The notes: generated by a model not told the origin, from the letters alone. A stretch of 64,000 nt of DNA from Pseudothioclava sp033100795 (GCF_033100795.1 NZ_JAWLVI010000001.1:248001-312000), one strand, 5' to 3'; positions 42,594 to 51,449 are shown, counted from the stretch's first letter. Translations and numbers: made by a program.

Positions 42594-43427
42594 TCATGCC
42601 AGTGTCTCGGGGCTGATGCGGCCGATGTCATCGACGGCTTGTTGCAGTGCGATGCGGTTCAGGGTGTCGATCGGCAAGGCGACAAAGGCATCGATCCGGT
42701 GCTTGAGTGCCCCGTAAGCCTGTTGGAAGGCCAGCGCCTTTTCCGCATTGGAGCCTTCAACCTTAACCGGGTCCGACATACCCCAATGACCACTGACCGG
42801 TTGCCCCTCCCAAGCGGGGCATTCCTCATTCGCGGCCTGATCGCAGACCGTGAAGACGAAGTCGAAATGCGGCGCGTCGGGGCGGGAAAACTCGGACGCG
42901 CCCTTCGAGTGCAGGACGGAAACGTCATGCCCCTTGTCGTGCAGGACCTGCACCGCGAAGGGGTTGAGCTGCGATCCGGGGCGGGTTCCCGCCGAGTAAG
43001 CCTCGAACCGGTCGCCCGCAGCCTTGCGCAGGATCGACTCGGCAAAAATAGACCGCGCGGAATTGCCTACGCAGATGAAGAGAACGTTGTATTTGCGGTC
43101 AGACATGGGGGTGGTTCCTGTGCTGAAAGGCATGCAGATGTCGGGACGGCCACGGCAGCAGTCGCTGAACAGATAACCGAACAGCCGTTGCACAGTGGTC
43201 ATGTTGATCGAGTAGAGAAGCGACGTGCCCGCCCGCTGCTGGTCCACCAATTGGTCCCGCGTCAGTGCGGACAGGTAGGTGGACATGGTGCTCGACTTGA
43301 CGCAGAGCGCCGAAGCGATCTCCCCGGCCGGAACGCGATCGGGGTAGCGGCGCATCAGCAGCTGGAAAATCGCGAGTCGCTGCGGGTGGCCGAGGGTGGA
43401 CAACTGGTCGGGAATCTCTTTTTCCAT
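42594..43427 (-). CDS. ArsR repressor fused to low-molecular-weight-phosphatase-type arsenate reductase
   Basis: 277 residues. The N-terminal ~100 residues are an ArsR winged helix (GEIASALCVKSSTMSTYLSA) with cysteines C90, C91 and C98 in SDCCRGRPDIC, well placed to bind As(III). Residues 108-277 are an LMW-PTP-fold arsenate reductase: catalytic C119-x5-R125 in FICVGNSARS, resolving-type cysteines C195 and C203 (TVCDQAANEECP) and Asp219 in WGMSDP. A junction Met at 108 could also serve as an internal start. The gene heads the operon, with a palindrome across its start codon. Confidence 0.93.
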   Translation of the reverse strand: MEKEIPDQLSTLGHPQRLAIFQLLMRRYPDRVPAGEIASALCVKSSTMSTYLSALTRDQLVDQQRAGTSLLYSINMTTVQRLFGYLFSDCCRGRPDICMPFSTGTTPMSDRKYNVLFICVGNSARSIFAESILRKAAGDRFEAYSAGTRPGSQLNPFAVQVLHDKGHDVSVLHSKGASEFSRPDAPHFDFVFTVCDQAANEECPAWEGQPVSGHWGMSDPVKVEGSNAEKALAFQQAYGALKHRIDAFVALPIDTLNRIALQQAVDDIGRISPETLA

Positions 43428-43438
43428 ATTTCATGGAA
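43422..43438. promoter_or_regulatory. Palindrome covering the arsRC start codon
   Basis: TTCCAT (43422-43427) and ATGGAA (43433-43438) are perfect inverted arms with a 5-bp centre. One arm contains the start codon, so a bound ArsR dimer would block both transcription and translation start. Confidence 0.5.
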
Positions 43439-43586
43439 TAATAAATAATGTGACGCCCGCCAAGTGAAGGTTTTGTAACGGACGGCTCCCGTGGAGGCGG
43501 CGCTATGGGCGAGGGGTAGAGCTTCAGAAAACGCTATGGCAAAATAGGCTAAATTTTGTGAGTTCATTTTGGTGGGAGGTCTGACA

Positions 43587-44147
43587 TTGGCTAGGAAAGA
43601 CTGGTTCGATCACGGATATAAGATGACCGACGACCCCGCCTATAAAGAGATGCTCGAGATTGGAGAATGGCTTTCCGCGGGTGATCTGGAACAGCTCGAA
43701 TTCGCATCTCAGGTTGTAGATAGTTTTCCGCAACACTGGGATGGATACTTCGGTACACCTTGGATAGTGCGGGCCATATATTGTGGGCGCGTTTCGGTGG
43801 TAAATTGGATGATCGAGAAAGGCGTAAATCTGCGGCCTGAGTCCACGGATGGATATCCGCCTGTTCTCGCCTGCATCGACAACCGGGACAGTGAGGAAAA
43901 GTATCAAATTTTGGGGGCGTTGATTGCTTCCGGTGCTGATATCAACGAAAGGGGCATCAATGGTTGGACGCCTCTGCATTTGGCTGCGCTAAATGATGAT
44001 GAAAGATCAATGCATATGCTGTTGGTCGCAGGTGCAGATCGCAGCATTACGACCCTGTGTGATGATGATGCTACGGCCGAGGAAGAGGCCCGCAAGTTTG
44101 GTCACATACAGTCTGCGGAGTATATTGCCCGCTTCGCATCGGATTGA
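43587..44147 (+). CDS. Ankyrin-repeat protein
   Basis: 186 residues from a TTG at 43587, supported by GGGAGG 7 nt upstream; ATG at 43623 is the alternative. At least one clear ankyrin repeat (GWTPLHLAALNDDERSMHML, about 124-143) and weaker ones before it (GYPPVLACIDNRDSEEK, ASGADINERG). Ankyrin repeats mediate protein contacts. There is no signal peptide or membrane segment. AT content looks higher than in the neighbouring genes, and the gene stands between the ars island and pdh operon, so horizontal origin is plausible. An immunity-protein or other binding role is speculative. Confidence 0.75.
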   Translation: MARKDWFDHGYKMTDDPAYKEMLEIGEWLSAGDLEQLEFASQVVDSFPQHWDGYFGTPWIVRAIYCGRVSVVNWMIEKGVNLRPESTDGYPPVLACIDNRDSEEKYQILGALIASGADINERGINGWTPLHLAALNDDERSMHMLLVAGADRSITTLCDDDATAEEEARKFGHIQSAEYIARFASD

Positions 44148-44203
44148 AAACTGACGTCGGTTTATCCGTAGAATAGGTCCGTCTCCATCAACAAATTCCT
44201 TGT

Positions 44204-44244
44204 AAAACAACCGCCCCACAGGACATCTGCGGGGCGGTTGTTTT
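44204..44244. terminator. Bidirectional intrinsic terminator
   Basis: A 14-bp perfect stem AAAACAACCGCCCC / GGGGCGGTTGTTTT with a 13-nt loop, followed by T on the plus strand and, on the minus strand, by TTTTA. It ends both the ankyrin gene and the pdh operon. Confidence 0.92.
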
Positions 44245-44263
44245 TCTGCTGCAATTCGGCCGG

Positions 44264-45544
44264 TCAGGCCAGCATCGCGATCGGGTTTTCGAGGTTCTCG
44301 ACGATCGCCGCCAGAAGCTGCGCGCCAAGCGCGCCGTCGATGACGCGGTGATCGACCGACATGGTCATCGACATCATCGTCGCCACGCCGACCGAGCCAT
44401 CGGCCTTGACCACAGGCTTTTTCACGCCAGCGCCCACAGCCAGAATACCGGCATGCGGCGGGTTCACGATGGCGTCGAAATTGTCGATGCCGAACATGCC
44501 GAGGTTCGAAATCGCGAAGCTGCCGCCTTGGTATTCATGCGGGGCCAGCTTGCGGTCGCGGGCGCGTTTGGCGAGATCTTTCATCTCGTTCGACAGCGCG
44601 GAAAGCGACTTCGCCTCGGAGTCCTTCAGAACCGGCGTAAACAGCCCGCCCTCGATGGCCACGGCAACGGCCACGTCCGAGGCCTTCATCTTGAGCACAC
44701 GGTCGCCCGCCCAGACGGCGTTGGCGTCCGGCACCTGTTGCAGCGCCAGTGCGCAGGCCTTGATGATGAAGTCGTTGACCGAAAGCTTGACGCCACGCCC
44801 TTCGAGCTGGCTGTTCAACTGCGCGCGGAAGGCGAGCAGGTTGTCGAGCGAAACCTCGCGGCGCAGGTAGAAGTGCGGGATCGTCTGTTTGGCCTCGGTC
44901 AGGCGCGCGGCAATCGTCTTGCGCATCCCGTCGAGGGTGACTTCCTCGTAGGTGCGGCCCTCATACATGCGCGCAACCATATCGGCCGAGGGGCCGGTCG
45001 CGGGTGCGGGGGCTGCTTTCGCGGCAGCTGCGGGGGCAGGAGCGGCGCTTGCGGTCTTACCCTCGACATCCGCTTTGACGATGCGGCCTTTCGGGCCAGA
45101 GCCAGCGATGCCCGCCAGATCAAGCCCTTTTTCAGCGGCGATGCGACGCGCGAGCGGCGAGGCGAAAATACGCTCTCCACCAGCGGCTTTGGGCGCTGCC
45201 GGTGCAGGGGCTGCGGACGGTGCGGGGGCAGGGGCCGCCGCTTCGGCTTTGGGCGCCGCAGCCGGAGCGACAGCGGGCGTCACCGCCGCCGAAGCGTCCT
45301 CGCCCTCTTCGAGCAGCACGGCGATTGCGGTGTTGACCTTCACGCCCGAGGTGCCCTCGGCGATCAGGATTTTGCCGATCACGCCTTCGTCCACCGCTTC
45401 GAACTCCATCGTCGCTTTGTCGGTCTCGATTTCAGCAATGATGTCGCCCGAGTTGACGGTATCGCCCTCTTTTACCAGCCACTTGGCCAGCGTGCCCTCT
45501 TCCATCGTGGGCGAGAGCGCGGGCATCAGAATTTCGGTTGCCAT
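44264..45544 (-). CDS. pdhC: Pyruvate dehydrogenase complex E2 (dihydrolipoamide acetyltransferase)
   Basis: 426 residues. One lipoyl domain (about 1-80, lysine to be lipoylated in ETDKATMEF), an Ala/Pro-rich linker, an E1/E3-binding domain (FASPLARRIAAEKGLDLAGI) and the acetyltransferase core ending in DHRVIDGALGA with the catalytic His. It transfers acetyl groups from lipoate to CoA. Last gene of pdhA-pdhB-pdhC; no E3 (lpd) gene follows. Confidence 0.95.
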   Translation of the reverse strand: MATEILMPALSPTMEEGTLAKWLVKEGDTVNSGDIIAEIETDKATMEFEAVDEGVIGKILIAEGTSGVKVNTAIAVLLEEGEDASAAVTPAVAPAAAPKAEAAAPAPAPSAAPAPAAPKAAGGERIFASPLARRIAAEKGLDLAGIAGSGPKGRIVKADVEGKTASAAPAPAAAAKAAPAPATGPSADMVARMYEGRTYEEVTLDGMRKTIAARLTEAKQTIPHFYLRREVSLDNLLAFRAQLNSQLEGRGVKLSVNDFIIKACALALQQVPDANAVWAGDRVLKMKASDVAVAVAIEGGLFTPVLKDSEAKSLSALSNEMKDLAKRARDRKLAPHEYQGGSFAISNLGMFGIDNFDAIVNPPHAGILAVGAGVKKPVVKADGSVGVATMMSMTMSVDHRVIDGALGAQLLAAIVENLENPIAMLA

Positions 45545-45557
45545 AAGACGTTCTCCC

Positions 45558-46916
45558 TTAACGATAGGTGACTTGCTTGACCGCGGCGACCACCTCGTCC
45601 GAGGTAATCAGCGCGAGCTTTTCAAGGTTGGCCGCGTAGGGCATCGGCACATCTTTGCCCGTGCAGTTGATGACCGGCGCGTCGAGGTAGTCAAAGGCGC
45701 GCTCCATGATGACCGCGCTCAGATGGTTCCCGATCGAGGCAACGGGGAACCCCTCTTCGACGGTGACACAGCGGTTGGTCTTCATCACCGAGGCCAGAAC
45801 CGTGTCATAGTCGATGGGGCGTAGGGTGCGCAGGTCGATGACCTCGGCCGAAATCCCCTCGGCGGCAAGCTTGTCTGCCGCTTCAAGCGCGTGTGCCATG
45901 CCGATCCCGAAGGAGACAATCGTCACATCCGAGCCTTCGCGCCAGATACGGGCCTTGCCGAACGGAATGGTAAAATCGTCCAGAACCGGAACCTCGAACG
46001 AGCGACCGTAAAGGATTTCGTTCTCAAGGAAGATCACCGGGTTCGGATCGCGGATCGCGGTTTTCAGCAGACCCTTGCAGTCAGCAGCAGAATAGGGCTG
46101 CACGACCTTGAGGCCCGGAATTTGCGCATACCATGCAGCGTAGTCTTGCGAGTGCTGCGCACCCACGCGGGCTGCCGCGCCGTTCGCGCCACGGAACACA
46201 ATCGGGCATCCCATCTGGCCGCCCGACATATAAAGCGTCTTGGCGGCAGAGTTGATGATGTGGTCGATCGCCTGCATCGCGAAGTTGAAGGTCATGAACT
46301 CGACGATGGGCTTGAGACCACCAAAGGCAGACCCCACGGCGATACCGGCAAAGCCGTGCTCGGTGATCGGGGTGTCGATCACGCGCTTCTCGCCGAATTC
46401 ATCCAAAAGCCCTTGCGAGATTTTATAGGCGCCCTGGTATTCGCCAACCTCTTCCCCCATCAGGTAGACCTCGGGGGTGGAGCGCATCTCTTCGGCCATG
46501 GCCTCGCGCAGAGCCTCGCGCACGGTCATGGTTTTCATCTCGGTGCCTTCGGGCCAGTCGGGTGAGCGATCAACGGGGGCTGCGGCGGGTGCCGCCGCGA
46601 CTGCCGGAGCGGCTGCCGGGGCTTCGGGGGCCGCTGTTGCCGCAGGGGCCGCAGCCACGCTATCGGCGCTTTCGCCCTCTTCCACCAGAACAGCGATCGG
46701 GGTGTTCACTTTCACACCGGCGGTGCCTTCGGCGATCAGGATCTTGCCAAGGACGCCTTCGTCCACAGCTTCGAATTCCATCGTCGCCTTATCGGTTTCG
46801 ATTTCCGCGATGATGTCACCGGCCGAGACCGTATCACCTTCTTTTTTCAGCCATTTCGCCAGCGTGCCTTCTTCCATCGTGGGGGAGAGGGCGGGCATGA
46901 GAATTTCGGTAGCCAT
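45558..46916 (-). CDS. pdhB: Pyruvate dehydrogenase E1 beta subunit with N-terminal lipoyl domain
   Basis: 452 residues from ATG at 46916. The first ~80 residues are a lipoyl domain almost identical to that of PdhC (about 7 differences), followed by an Ala/Pro linker to about 130, then the E1-beta transketolase-like domain (EVYLMGEEVGEYQGAYKISQ, VFRGANGAAARVGAQHSQDY). Lipoylated E1-beta is known in alphaproteobacteria. A longer frame to 46970 is not used. Located 16 bp after pdhA. Confidence 0.95.
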   Translation of the reverse strand: MATEILMPALSPTMEEGTLAKWLKKEGDTVSAGDIIAEIETDKATMEFEAVDEGVLGKILIAEGTAGVKVNTPIAVLVEEGESADSVAAAPAATAAPEAPAAAPAVAAAPAAAPVDRSPDWPEGTEMKTMTVREALREAMAEEMRSTPEVYLMGEEVGEYQGAYKISQGLLDEFGEKRVIDTPITEHGFAGIAVGSAFGGLKPIVEFMTFNFAMQAIDHIINSAAKTLYMSGGQMGCPIVFRGANGAAARVGAQHSQDYAAWYAQIPGLKVVQPYSAADCKGLLKTAIRDPNPVIFLENEILYGRSFEVPVLDDFTIPFGKARIWREGSDVTIVSFGIGMAHALEAADKLAAEGISAEVIDLRTLRPIDYDTVLASVMKTNRCVTVEEGFPVASIGNHLSAVIMERAFDYLDAPVINCTGKDVPMPYAANLEKLALITSDEVVAAVKQVTYR

Positions 46917-46932
46917 CTGTTTTGTCTCCCCC

Positions 46933-47943
46933 TCAGGCGTCTGCGTAAATGTCGGTCCAGAGCTCTTCAAGCGCGGGCTCGGGGCTCTCTTTCGAATATT
47001 CGGCGGCTTCGTTCACAATGGCCTTGATCTCTTTGTCGATGGCCTTGAGGTCGTCTTCGGTCGCGTGCTTTCCGGTCAGCAGAAGCTCGCGGACGTGTTC
47101 GATCGCGTCACGCTCGTCGCGCATCTTCTGCACTTCTTCGCGGGTGCGGTATTTCGCCGGGTCCGACATCGAGTGGCCACGGTAACGGTAGGTTTTGACC
47201 TCAAGAATATAGGGGCCATCGCCCGCGCGGCACTGGGCCACGGCGCGTTCGCTGGCGGCCTTGACGGCCAGAACGTCCATCCCGTCAACAACCTCGCCTT
47301 TGATGCCAAAGGCTTCGCCGCGCGTATACAGATCGGGGGTCGAGGTCGAGCGACGCTGCGCGGTGCCCATTGCATACTGGTTGTTCTCGATCACGAAGAT
47401 CACCGGCAGCTTCCAAAGCGCGGCCATGTTGAAGGTCTCGTAGACCTGGCCCTGGTTGGCGGCGCCATCGCCGAAATAGGCAAAGGTCACGCGGCCGTTC
47501 TCGTTATACTTGTCTGCGAAGGCGAGGCCCGCACCAAGCGGAACCTGCGCGCCGACGATGCCGTGACCACCGTAGAAATGCTTCTCTTTCGAGAACATAT
47601 GCATCGAGCCGCCCTTGCCCTTAGAGTAGCCCCCCTCGCGGCCGGTCAGTTCTGCCATCACGCCCTTGGCGTCCATGCCGCAGGCAAGCATATGCCCGTG
47701 GTCACGATACGAGGTGATGCGCTTGTCGCCTTCCTCGGCTGCGGCTTCAAGGCCCACCACAACGGCTTCCTGACCGATATACAGGTGGCAGAACCCCCCG
47801 ATCAGCCCCATGCCGTAAAGCTGCCCTGCCTTCTCTTCAAAGCGGCGGATCAGCAGCATGTCGCGATAATAGGAAAGCAGTTCTTCCTTTGAAACATTGG
47901 GTTTTGCGGTCGATTTCGCCGCTTCTCCCTTCCGTGCAGCCAT
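46933..47943 (-). CDS. pdhA: Pyruvate dehydrogenase E1 alpha subunit
   Basis: 336 residues. The thiamine diphosphate motif GDGAANQGQVYETFNMAALW is intact and the phosphorylation-loop-like RGHSMSDPAKYRT follows. With PdhB it decarboxylates pyruvate and loads acetyl onto lipoate. First gene of the operon, with a 148-bp upstream region to the next gene. Confidence 0.96.
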   Translation of the reverse strand: MAARKGEAAKSTAKPNVSKEELLSYYRDMLLIRRFEEKAGQLYGMGLIGGFCHLYIGQEAVVVGLEAAAEEGDKRITSYRDHGHMLACGMDAKGVMAELTGREGGYSKGKGGSMHMFSKEKHFYGGHGIVGAQVPLGAGLAFADKYNENGRVTFAYFGDGAANQGQVYETFNMAALWKLPVIFVIENNQYAMGTAQRRSTSTPDLYTRGEAFGIKGEVVDGMDVLAVKAASERAVAQCRAGDGPYILEVKTYRYRGHSMSDPAKYRTREEVQKMRDERDAIEHVRELLLTGKHATEDDLKAIDKEIKAIVNEAAEYSKESPEPALEELWTDIYADA

Positions 47944-48050
47944 GGTGGCGCCCTCCCGGTCTGGCCAGATAGTTCAACGTTAAACCATCTAATAGCGCAT
48001 CACGCGTTTTCTTGCAATCCAAAGGTTTCCGCAGCGTGTGAAACGACGAA

Positions 48051-48069
48051 AGCCGCCCATCGGGCGGCT
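48051..48069 (-). terminator. Terminator hairpin after the ftsB-like gene
   Basis: AGCCGCCC / GGGCGGCT stem with a 3-nt loop, followed on the minus strand by TTCGTCGTTTC. A modest T-tract, so moderately strong at best. Confidence 0.6.
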
Positions 48070-48091
48070 GGCTGCGGCGGTGGCGCGGGGC

Positions 48092-48385
48092 TTAGCGGAT
48101 AACGATTTCGTCAGAACGCAGCGTGCCCAGAACGTCGCGTGCGCGCTCGTCCAGAAGATCGAGGTCGAGGTAGCTGTCCGAGAGGCGATGCGTCAGATTG
48201 GCCATTTTCTCGACCTCTGCACGCAGGGCGTCGCGCTCGGCCGCGAGGGTTTCGATCTCGGCGTCGATCTGGACGCGGCGGAAAATCCCGTAAGATCCTT
48301 GGATCGCCGCGAAGGCGAAATATCCGCACAGCACGAGTGCCAGTGAGAAAAAAACCAGCGGTCCGAATTGGGGCCGTTTGCGCAT
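48092..48385 (-). CDS. ftsB: FtsB/DivIC-like septum formation initiator
   Basis: 97 residues. A short cytoplasmic start, one membrane segment (about 10-28) and a coiled coil (IDAEIETLAAERDALRAEVE, about 40-70) form the classical FtsB layout. FtsB links FtsL and FtsQ in the divisome. The gene lies between pdhA and the aldolase gene without other division genes. Confidence 0.86.
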   Translation of the reverse strand: MRKRPQFGPLVFFSLALVLCGYFAFAAIQGSYGIFRRVQIDAEIETLAAERDALRAEVEKMANLTHRLSDSYLDLDLLDERARDVLGTLRSDEIVIR

Positions 48386-48497
48386 GCCTGTCTGTCCTGC
48401 CTTTGCGCCTCTTGCGGGCGTCTAGCATGAATCATGCCACAGGTGATTCGAAATGTGAATCCCCGAAAAGGGCTATCTGGCCGATTTCTTTTGATAA

Positions 48498-48526
48498 AAC
48501 GCCCGCGCGGGTTCGGCGCGGGCGTT
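48498..48526 (-). terminator. Intrinsic terminator after the aldolase gene
   Basis: Stem AACGCCCGCGC / GCGCGGGCGTT with a 7-nt loop; on the minus strand it is followed by TTATC with a preceding TT run (GTTTTATC). Confidence 0.82.
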
Positions 48527-48547
48527 CAAAGTTCAGGGCAGGGCGGA

Positions 48548-49441
48548 TCAGCCCGCGATCGAGGCTGCGTGGATGCTGTCGATGGCCGAGCCGAGCATCG
48601 CATCGAATTCTGCATCGGTTTGTTGTGCCGACAGCCCTTCGGTCAGAGCGCGCGAGAACGACGCGATCATGCCGGAGTTCTGGGCCAGCATCGCGTTGGC
48701 GTCGTCGCGCGAATACCCGCCCGAAAGAGCCACAACCTTCATCACGCGCGGATGGTCCACGAGGGGCTTGTAGAAATTCGCCTCGCTCGGCAGCGAGAGC
48801 TTGAGCATCACTTGCTTATCCGCCGGAACAGTATCCAGTGCGGCAAGGATCGCATCGCGCAGAAGTGCCTCGGCTTCGGCCTTGTCGGTGATCGAGATTG
48901 TCACCTCGGGTTCGATGATCGGCACGAGGCCATGCGACAGAACCTGTGCGCCAACCTCGAACTGCTGGGCCACAACCGCCTTGATCCCGTCTGCATTCGC
49001 TGCCGAGATGACCGAACGCTCTTTGGTGCCGAAGATGCCAGCCTTAGCCGCGCGTGCAAGCAGAGCGTCCAGCTCGGGCATCGGTTTCATCAACTGGCAG
49101 CCGTTGACCTCGGCCTCAAGCCCCTTGTCGATTTTCAGGAAGGGCACAACGCCGCGGGTTTCCCAAAGGTAGGTCGCGGTGGGGGTGCCGTCGATCTCGC
49201 GGTCCATCGTCTGTTCGAACAGGATCGCGCCAACGACCTTATCACCAGTGAAGGCGGGGGATTTGATGATCCGCGCGCGCATCTGGTGAATCAGGTCGAA
49301 CATCTCGACCTCGTTCGAATAGGCGCTCTCGTCTATGCCATAAAGGCGCAGAGCTTTCGGCGTCGAGCCGCCCGACTGGTCAAGGGCGGCAATGAAACCG
49401 GCGCCTTTTTGCATCTGTTCGGTCTGTTTGGCGTTCGACAT
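48548..49441 (-). CDS. Class I fructose-bisphosphate aldolase
   Basis: 297 residues from ATG at 49441, with CGAGGATC upstream. Class I (Schiff base) enzymes need no metal; FIAALDQSGGSTPKALRLYG, VVPFLKIDKGLEAEVNG and LKLSLPSEANFYKPL with the probable Schiff-base Lys are family marks. It cleaves fructose-1,6-bisphosphate in glycolysis and works in reverse in gluconeogenesis. Located just downstream of pgk on the same strand (139-bp gap). Confidence 0.94.
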   Translation of the reverse strand: MSNAKQTEQMQKGAGFIAALDQSGGSTPKALRLYGIDESAYSNEVEMFDLIHQMRARIIKSPAFTGDKVVGAILFEQTMDREIDGTPTATYLWETRGVVPFLKIDKGLEAEVNGCQLMKPMPELDALLARAAKAGIFGTKERSVISAANADGIKAVVAQQFEVGAQVLSHGLVPIIEPEVTISITDKAEAEALLRDAILAALDTVPADKQVMLKLSLPSEANFYKPLVDHPRVMKVVALSGGYSRDDANAMLAQNSGMIASFSRALTEGLSAQQTDAEFDAMLGSAIDSIHAASIAG

Positions 49442-49551
49442 GGAATGATCCTCGAAACTGTCTTGGGTCATGGGCGTTTTCGGCCCGCTCTTCCCCCCGA
49501 TAGCCGTTCGCGCGCAGGCGTTCAATTGCGGTAACGCTAACAGGGCAAAGG

Positions 49552-49574
49552 AAAAAGGCGGCCCAAAGGCCGCC
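49552..49574 (-). terminator. Intrinsic terminator after pgk
   Basis: Stem GGCGGCC / GGCCGCC with loop CAAA, and a TTTTT run in minus-strand direction (49552-49556), just after the pgk stop. The aldolase gene therefore probably has its own promoter. Confidence 0.85.
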
Positions 49575-49580
49575 CATGCA

Positions 49581-50774
49581 TCAGTTTTTCTCAAGCGCCG
49601 CGACGCCGGGAAGGGTTTTGCCCTCCATCCACTCAAGGAAGGCGCCCCCGGCGGTCGAGATATAGGTGAATTTCGCGCTTGCGCCCGCCTTGTTGAGCGC
49701 CGCGACCGTGTCACCTCCGCCTGCGACCGAGGTCAGCTTGCCCGCCTCGGTCAGATCGGCTGCTTTGGCGGCGGCGGCATTGGTGGCCGTATCAAAGGGC
49801 GCGATCTCGAAAGCCCCGAGCGGGCCGTTCCAGATCAGCGTTTTCGACGCCTCGAAGGTGCGCGCGATCTCGGCCACGGCCTCGGGACCAGCGTCCAGAA
49901 TCATCGCATCCGACGGGCAGGCATCCGCCGCAACGGTTTCGTTTGCGGCATTCGCCTTGAACTCGCGCGCGACAACCACGTCCGAGGGCAGCACGATCTT
50001 GCAGCCCGCCGCATCGGCCTTGGCCAAAATCTCTTTGGCGGTGTCGGCCATGTCGTGTTCGGCCAGCGATTTTCCCACGTCCACGCCCTGCGCCACAAGG
50101 AAGGTGTTGGCCATGCCGCCACCGATCACAAGGTTATCGACCTTGGTCACGAGGTTGCCCAGAAGGTCCAGCTTGGTCGAGACCTTGGCCCCGCCGACGA
50201 CAGCGGTCACCGGGCGCACGGGCGCCCCAAGTGCGGCCTCAAGCGCCTTGAGTTCCGCCTCCATCAGACGACCTGCGGCTGCGGGCAGGATATGCGCAAT
50301 GCCCTCGGTCGATGCATGGGCGCGGTGCGCCGCCGAAAACGCGTCATTCACATAGACCTCGCCAAGCGCCCCCATCGAGGCCGCGAGTTCTGCGTCGTTC
50401 TTTTCTTCGCCCGCGTGGAAACGGGTGTTTTCCAAGAGCAGCACCTCGCCCTCGCCAAGCGCGGCAACCGCCTGCTTGGCCGGACCGCCGATGCAATCGG
50501 TGGCAAAGTTCACCGACACACCCAAAGCGGCCTCAAGCGCGGGAACCAGCGGCGCAAGGCTCATCTCGGGCACGACCTTGCCCTTCGGGCGGCCGAAATG
50601 CGCCAAAAGCACCGGCCTGCCGCCTTTTGCCAGAATATCCTTCACGGTGGGCACGATCTTGTCGATCCGCGTCGTGTCGGTCACTTTGCCGTCTTCGACG
50701 GGCACGTTGATGTCGACACGGGTCAGCACCACCTTGCCCGCAAGATCCATCTCGTCGAGCGTTTTCCAAGCCAT
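49581..50774 (-). CDS. pgk: Phosphoglycerate kinase
   Basis: 397 residues from ATG at 50774, chosen because AGGAG is 8-9 nt upstream; an ATG at 50780 is too near. It moves phosphate from 1,3-bisphosphoglycerate to ADP. VDINVPVEDGKV (about 19-30), HFGRPKGKV and the C-terminal nucleotide loop TSVAGGGDTVAALNKAG are intact. Confidence 0.97.
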   Translation of the reverse strand: MAWKTLDEMDLAGKVVLTRVDINVPVEDGKVTDTTRIDKIVPTVKDILAKGGRPVLLAHFGRPKGKVVPEMSLAPLVPALEAALGVSVNFATDCIGGPAKQAVAALGEGEVLLLENTRFHAGEEKNDAELAASMGALGEVYVNDAFSAAHRAHASTEGIAHILPAAAGRLMEAELKALEAALGAPVRPVTAVVGGAKVSTKLDLLGNLVTKVDNLVIGGGMANTFLVAQGVDVGKSLAEHDMADTAKEILAKADAAGCKIVLPSDVVVAREFKANAANETVAADACPSDAMILDAGPEAVAEIARTFEASKTLIWNGPLGAFEIAPFDTATNAAAAKAADLTEAGKLTSVAGGGDTVAALNKAGASAKFTYISTAGGAFLEWMEGKTLPGVAALEKN

Positions 50775-50942
50775 TCGCATATCTCCTGAAGTTGGCAGCG
50801 CACGAGGGCAGGGCCGTCCGCCTCGCAGCTCACGCAAACTTGCCCCGATGCGAGGGGGGCGTCAACGTCAGATCGGGGTTTTCGGCTTTCGAATCCCGCG
50901 CGTCTTGCCTAATGTCCTCGCAATTCATCTGGAGGATACCCT

Positions 50943-51449
50943 ATGTCCGAGATCAAGGACCCCGAAAACACCATCATCATCGAGCTGAAAGACGGCCCCG
51001 TGGTCATCGAACTGCTTTCTGACATCGCGCCCAAGCATTGCGAGCGGATGAAGCAACTGGCCCGCGATGGCGCCTATGACAACGTGGCTTTCCACCGCGT
51101 CATCGACGGCTTCATGGCCCAGACCGGCGACGTGGAAAACGCCAATATGGAAAAGGATTACAACCCGGGCCGCGCTGGCACGGGCGGCTCGCAATACCCC
51201 GATCTTCCGGCAGAGTTCTCGCGCATTCCGCATGATCGCGGCACGCTTGGCGCGGCGCGCTCGATGAACCCGAACTCGGCCAACTCGCAGTTCTTCATCA
51301 ACTTCGCGGACAACCACTTCCTGAACGGCCAATACACCGTTTACGGTCGCGTCGTGTCGGGGATGGAGCATGTCGACAAAATCGTTCGCGGCGAGCCGCC
51401 GAAATCCCCCGATCGCATGGTCTCGGTCAAGGTGGCTGCCGATGCGTAA
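50943..51449 (+). CDS. Cytoplasmic cyclophilin-type peptidylprolyl isomerase
   Basis: 168 residues without signal peptide. The PPIase active-site regions are complete: YDNVAFHRVIDGFMAQTGDV (about 40-60) with the catalytic Arg, MNPNSANSQFFINF and LNGQYTVYGRV. It overlaps the next gene, a second cyclophilin with a signal peptide, by 8 bp. Confidence 0.93.
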   Translation: MSEIKDPENTIIIELKDGPVVIELLSDIAPKHCERMKQLARDGAYDNVAFHRVIDGFMAQTGDVENANMEKDYNPGRAGTGGSQYPDLPAEFSRIPHDRGTLGAARSMNPNSANSQFFINFADNHFLNGQYTVYGRVVSGMEHVDKIVRGEPPKSPDRMVSVKVAADA

